From JBDSTW01 sp039914705 (GTDB lineage: Bacteria; Pseudomonadota; Gammaproteobacteria; SURF-13), in assembly GCA_039914705.1 (NCBI GenBank), contig JBDSOT010000001.1, positions 1 through 14,269 on the forward strand: 14,269 nt of DNA, read 5' to 3'. Positions within the stretch are counted from its first letter, which is position 1, and each line of letters starts with the position of its first letter. A program made the translations under genes and the position numbers. The notes beneath the pieces were generated by a model. That model did no database searches. It saw nothing but the letters and a program-made list of their open reading frames with translations, and was not told where the DNA came from. Below are positions 12,851-14,269 of this stretch, in pieces.

Positions 12851-13903
12851 TCAGCCATCTCCAAATAGATCCGGCGGCAATTCAACTTGTTTATGCATAA
12901 CCGGACAAGGCAGCCCGAAGTGTAAATAGGCAGCGCGCGTCACCACCCGTCCGCGCGGAGTACGCATTATAAATCCTTGCTGAATTAAAAATGGTTCCAG
13001 CACATCTTCAATAGTGCCGCGCTCCTCGCTGATCGCCGCCGCCAGGCTGTCAATGCCCACTGGCCCGCCCTCAAATTTCTGAATCATGGCGAGCAGTAAT
13101 TTCCTGTCCATCATATCGAAGCCGTTGCTGTCTACATCGAGCAGATCCAGTGCGCGGTCAGCGACCGGGCCGGTGATGAAACCCTCGGCGCGCACCTGGG
13201 CAAAATCGCGCACGCGACGCAGCAGACGATTGGCAATGCGCGGAGTGCCGCGCGAGCGGCTCGCAATCTGCACGGTGCCTTCTGCATCAATTTGCACGCC
13301 CAGGATACCGGCGGAGCGCTGCACGATGCTGCATAGTTCCTGCGTTGAATAAAATTCCAGGCGCTGCACGATGCCGAAGCGGTCACGCAGCGGAGAGGTC
13401 AACAGACCCGCGCGCGTGGTTGCGCCGATCAGCGTGAACGGCGGCAAATCGAGCTTAATCGAGCGCGCCGCCGGACCCTCGCCGATCATGATGTCGAGCT
13501 GATAATCCTCCAGCGCCGGATAAAGTACCTCTTCAATCACCGGACTCAGGCGATGGATCTCATCAATGAACAACACGTCGTTGGGTTCAAGATTAGTCAA
13601 CAGCGCAGCCAAATCTCCGGGGCGTTCCACCACCGGGCCGGAGGTCGATTTGATATTCACGCCCAATTCGTTGGCGATAATGTGCGCCAGCGTGGTCTTG
13701 CCCAAGCCCGGCGGCCCGAAGATCAGCACATGATCGAGTGCCTCGCCGCGCGCCTTGGCGGCGGCTATAAAAATATCCATTTGCTCGCGCACCGGACCTT
13801 GGCCGACATAATCCGCCAGACGCTGCGGGCGGATCGTGTTGTCCAGTAATTCCTCTTCGCGCGCCCGGCTGTCCGGAGTTAGTATGCGGTCACTGTGTAT
13901 CAT
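12851..13903 (-). CDS. ruvB: Holliday junction branch-migration ATPase RuvB
   Basis: A 350-residue AAA+ motor that, with RuvA, drives branch migration of Holliday junctions. Walker A is GPPGLGKTT (63-71), Walker B LFIDEIHRL (111-119), sensor 1 GATTRAG (160-166), and RDRFGIVQRLEFY follows. The C-terminal winged helix shows the EGGPVGIDSLAAAISEERGT stretch and FIMRTPRGR. The N-terminus DNTIRPQRLADYVGQ is typical. It is normal in length. The ATG at 13903 follows the ruvA stop by 98 bp, rather long for this pair; I see no gene in that gap. ruvC is not in the window. Confidence 0.98.
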   Translation of the reverse strand: MIHSDRILTPDSRAREEELLDNTIRPQRLADYVGQGPVREQMDIFIAAAKARGEALDHVLIFGPPGLGKTTLAHIIANELGVNIKSTSGPVVERPGDLAALLTNLEPNDVLFIDEIHRLSPVIEEVLYPALEDYQLDIMIGEGPAARSIKLDLPPFTLIGATTRAGLLTSPLRDRFGIVQRLEFYSTQELCSIVQRSAGILGVQIDAEGTVQIASRSRGTPRIANRLLRRVRDFAQVRAEGFITGPVADRALDLLDVDSNGFDMMDRKLLLAMIQKFEGGPVGIDSLAAAISEERGTIEDVLEPFLIQQGFIMRTPRGRVVTRAAYLHFGLPCPVMHKQVELPPDLFGDG

Positions 13904-14001
13904 GCCAAGTCCAGTGTGGATGGTTTATTCATTAAATCGTAAACGTAGCGCGCGCTGTAGGCACGAACAGCATCTTCGCCCTTCGCGCGGGCAGCATTTG
14001 A

Positions 14002-14269
14002 TTAGCCTTTCACCAAGGCCTGCAAGGCGCGGCGGATAATCTGCTCGCTGCCCAATTGGTGGGCCTCACCATTGGTATTGATGGCGTGCACCATGCGACT
14101 TGCCTCCTGCGGCTTGTAGCCTAGAGTTACCAGCGCGCTGACGGCATCATCAACGGCCGCGCTCTCCCCTTGATGTGCCCCTGTTATTCCGGCGCTATCG
14201 CGGCTTATGCCACTCGGACTGCCCTGCCAATCAGACAGGCGGTCGCGCATCTCCAGGACAAGCCGCTCG
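14002..14269 (-). CDS. ruvA: Holliday junction protein RuvA (C-terminal part)
   Basis: The frame is open to the right edge, so the first half or more of a protein usually near 200 residues is missing. The visible 88 residues begin ERLVLEMRDRL, the helix at the end of the middle domain that is conserved in RuvA. A variable hinge (about QGSPSGISRDSAGITGAH) follows, then the small domain III that binds RuvB: DDAVSALVTLGYKPQEASRMV and SEQIIRRALQAL. The order ruvA-ruvB on the minus strand is the standard one. Confidence 0.93.
   Translation of the reverse strand, partial: ERLVLEMRDRLSDWQGSPSGISRDSAGITGAHQGESAAVDDAVSALVTLGYKPQEASRMVHAINTNGEAHQLGSEQIIRRALQALVKG

Noticed and set aside
13947..13956. 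AGCGCGCGCT palindrome in the ruvA-ruvB gap
   Set aside because: A simple alternating GC run with no flanking symmetry or known role.
1..14269. CRISPR array, insertion sequence, prophage or toxin-antitoxin pair
   Set aside because: No regularly spaced direct repeats, transposase, integrase or small paired genes could be found; nearly all the coding sequence belongs to recognised families.

Overview
The window reads as a chromosomal segment of a gammaproteobacterium of moderate GC content. The main evidence is the gene order, all on the minus strand: ruvA (partial) - ruvB - ybgC - tolQ - tolR - tolA - tolB - pal - cpoB - queE - queC - tRNA-Lys. This is the classic gammaproteobacterial Tol-Pal neighbourhood. 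I cannot name the genus.

Layout, left to right. (1) 1-495, plus strand: the C-terminal half of a class 1B dihydroorotate dehydrogenase, cut by the window edge. (2) 499-3457, minus strand: two exopolysaccharide genes, a polyprenyl-phosphate sugar phosphotransferase and an EpsL-type outer-membrane beta-barrel, separated by a 325-bp gap. (3) 3458-3705: a divergent control region with good promoter candidates on both strands and nested inverted repeats. (4) 3706-5035, plus strand: queH and a stand-alone cysC. (5) 5036-5578: an AT-rich stretch with several small inverted repeats, tRNA-Lys(TTT), and a decayed partial copy of the tRNA 5' end with its leader. (6) 5579-6990, minus strand: queC and queE. 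(7) 7049-12597, minus strand: cpoB, pal, tolB, tolA, tolR, tolQ, ybgC, read from ybgC downwards. (8) 12851-14269: ruvB and the 3' end of ruvA.

How the genes work together. TolQ and TolR form the proton-driven motor, TolA spans the periplasm, TolB and the lipoprotein Pal form the outer-membrane end, CpoB couples the system to peptidoglycan synthesis, and YbgC is an acyl-CoA thioesterase that usually travels with them. QueE and QueC make the queuosine precursor preQ0, and QueH catalyses the last step of queuosine synthesis on tRNA, so the window holds an early and a late part of one pathway on either side of the tRNA-Lys gene. RuvA and RuvB act in Holliday-junction branch migration.

The gene content is mostly ordinary. 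I found no CRISPR array, insertion sequence, prophage or unrecognised protein family. The points most worth a second look are regulatory or structural: a near-consensus sigma-54 promoter 46 bp before ybgC, the tRNA-Lys 5' remnant, the inverted-repeat region between epsL and queH, and a structured gap between tolA and tolB.
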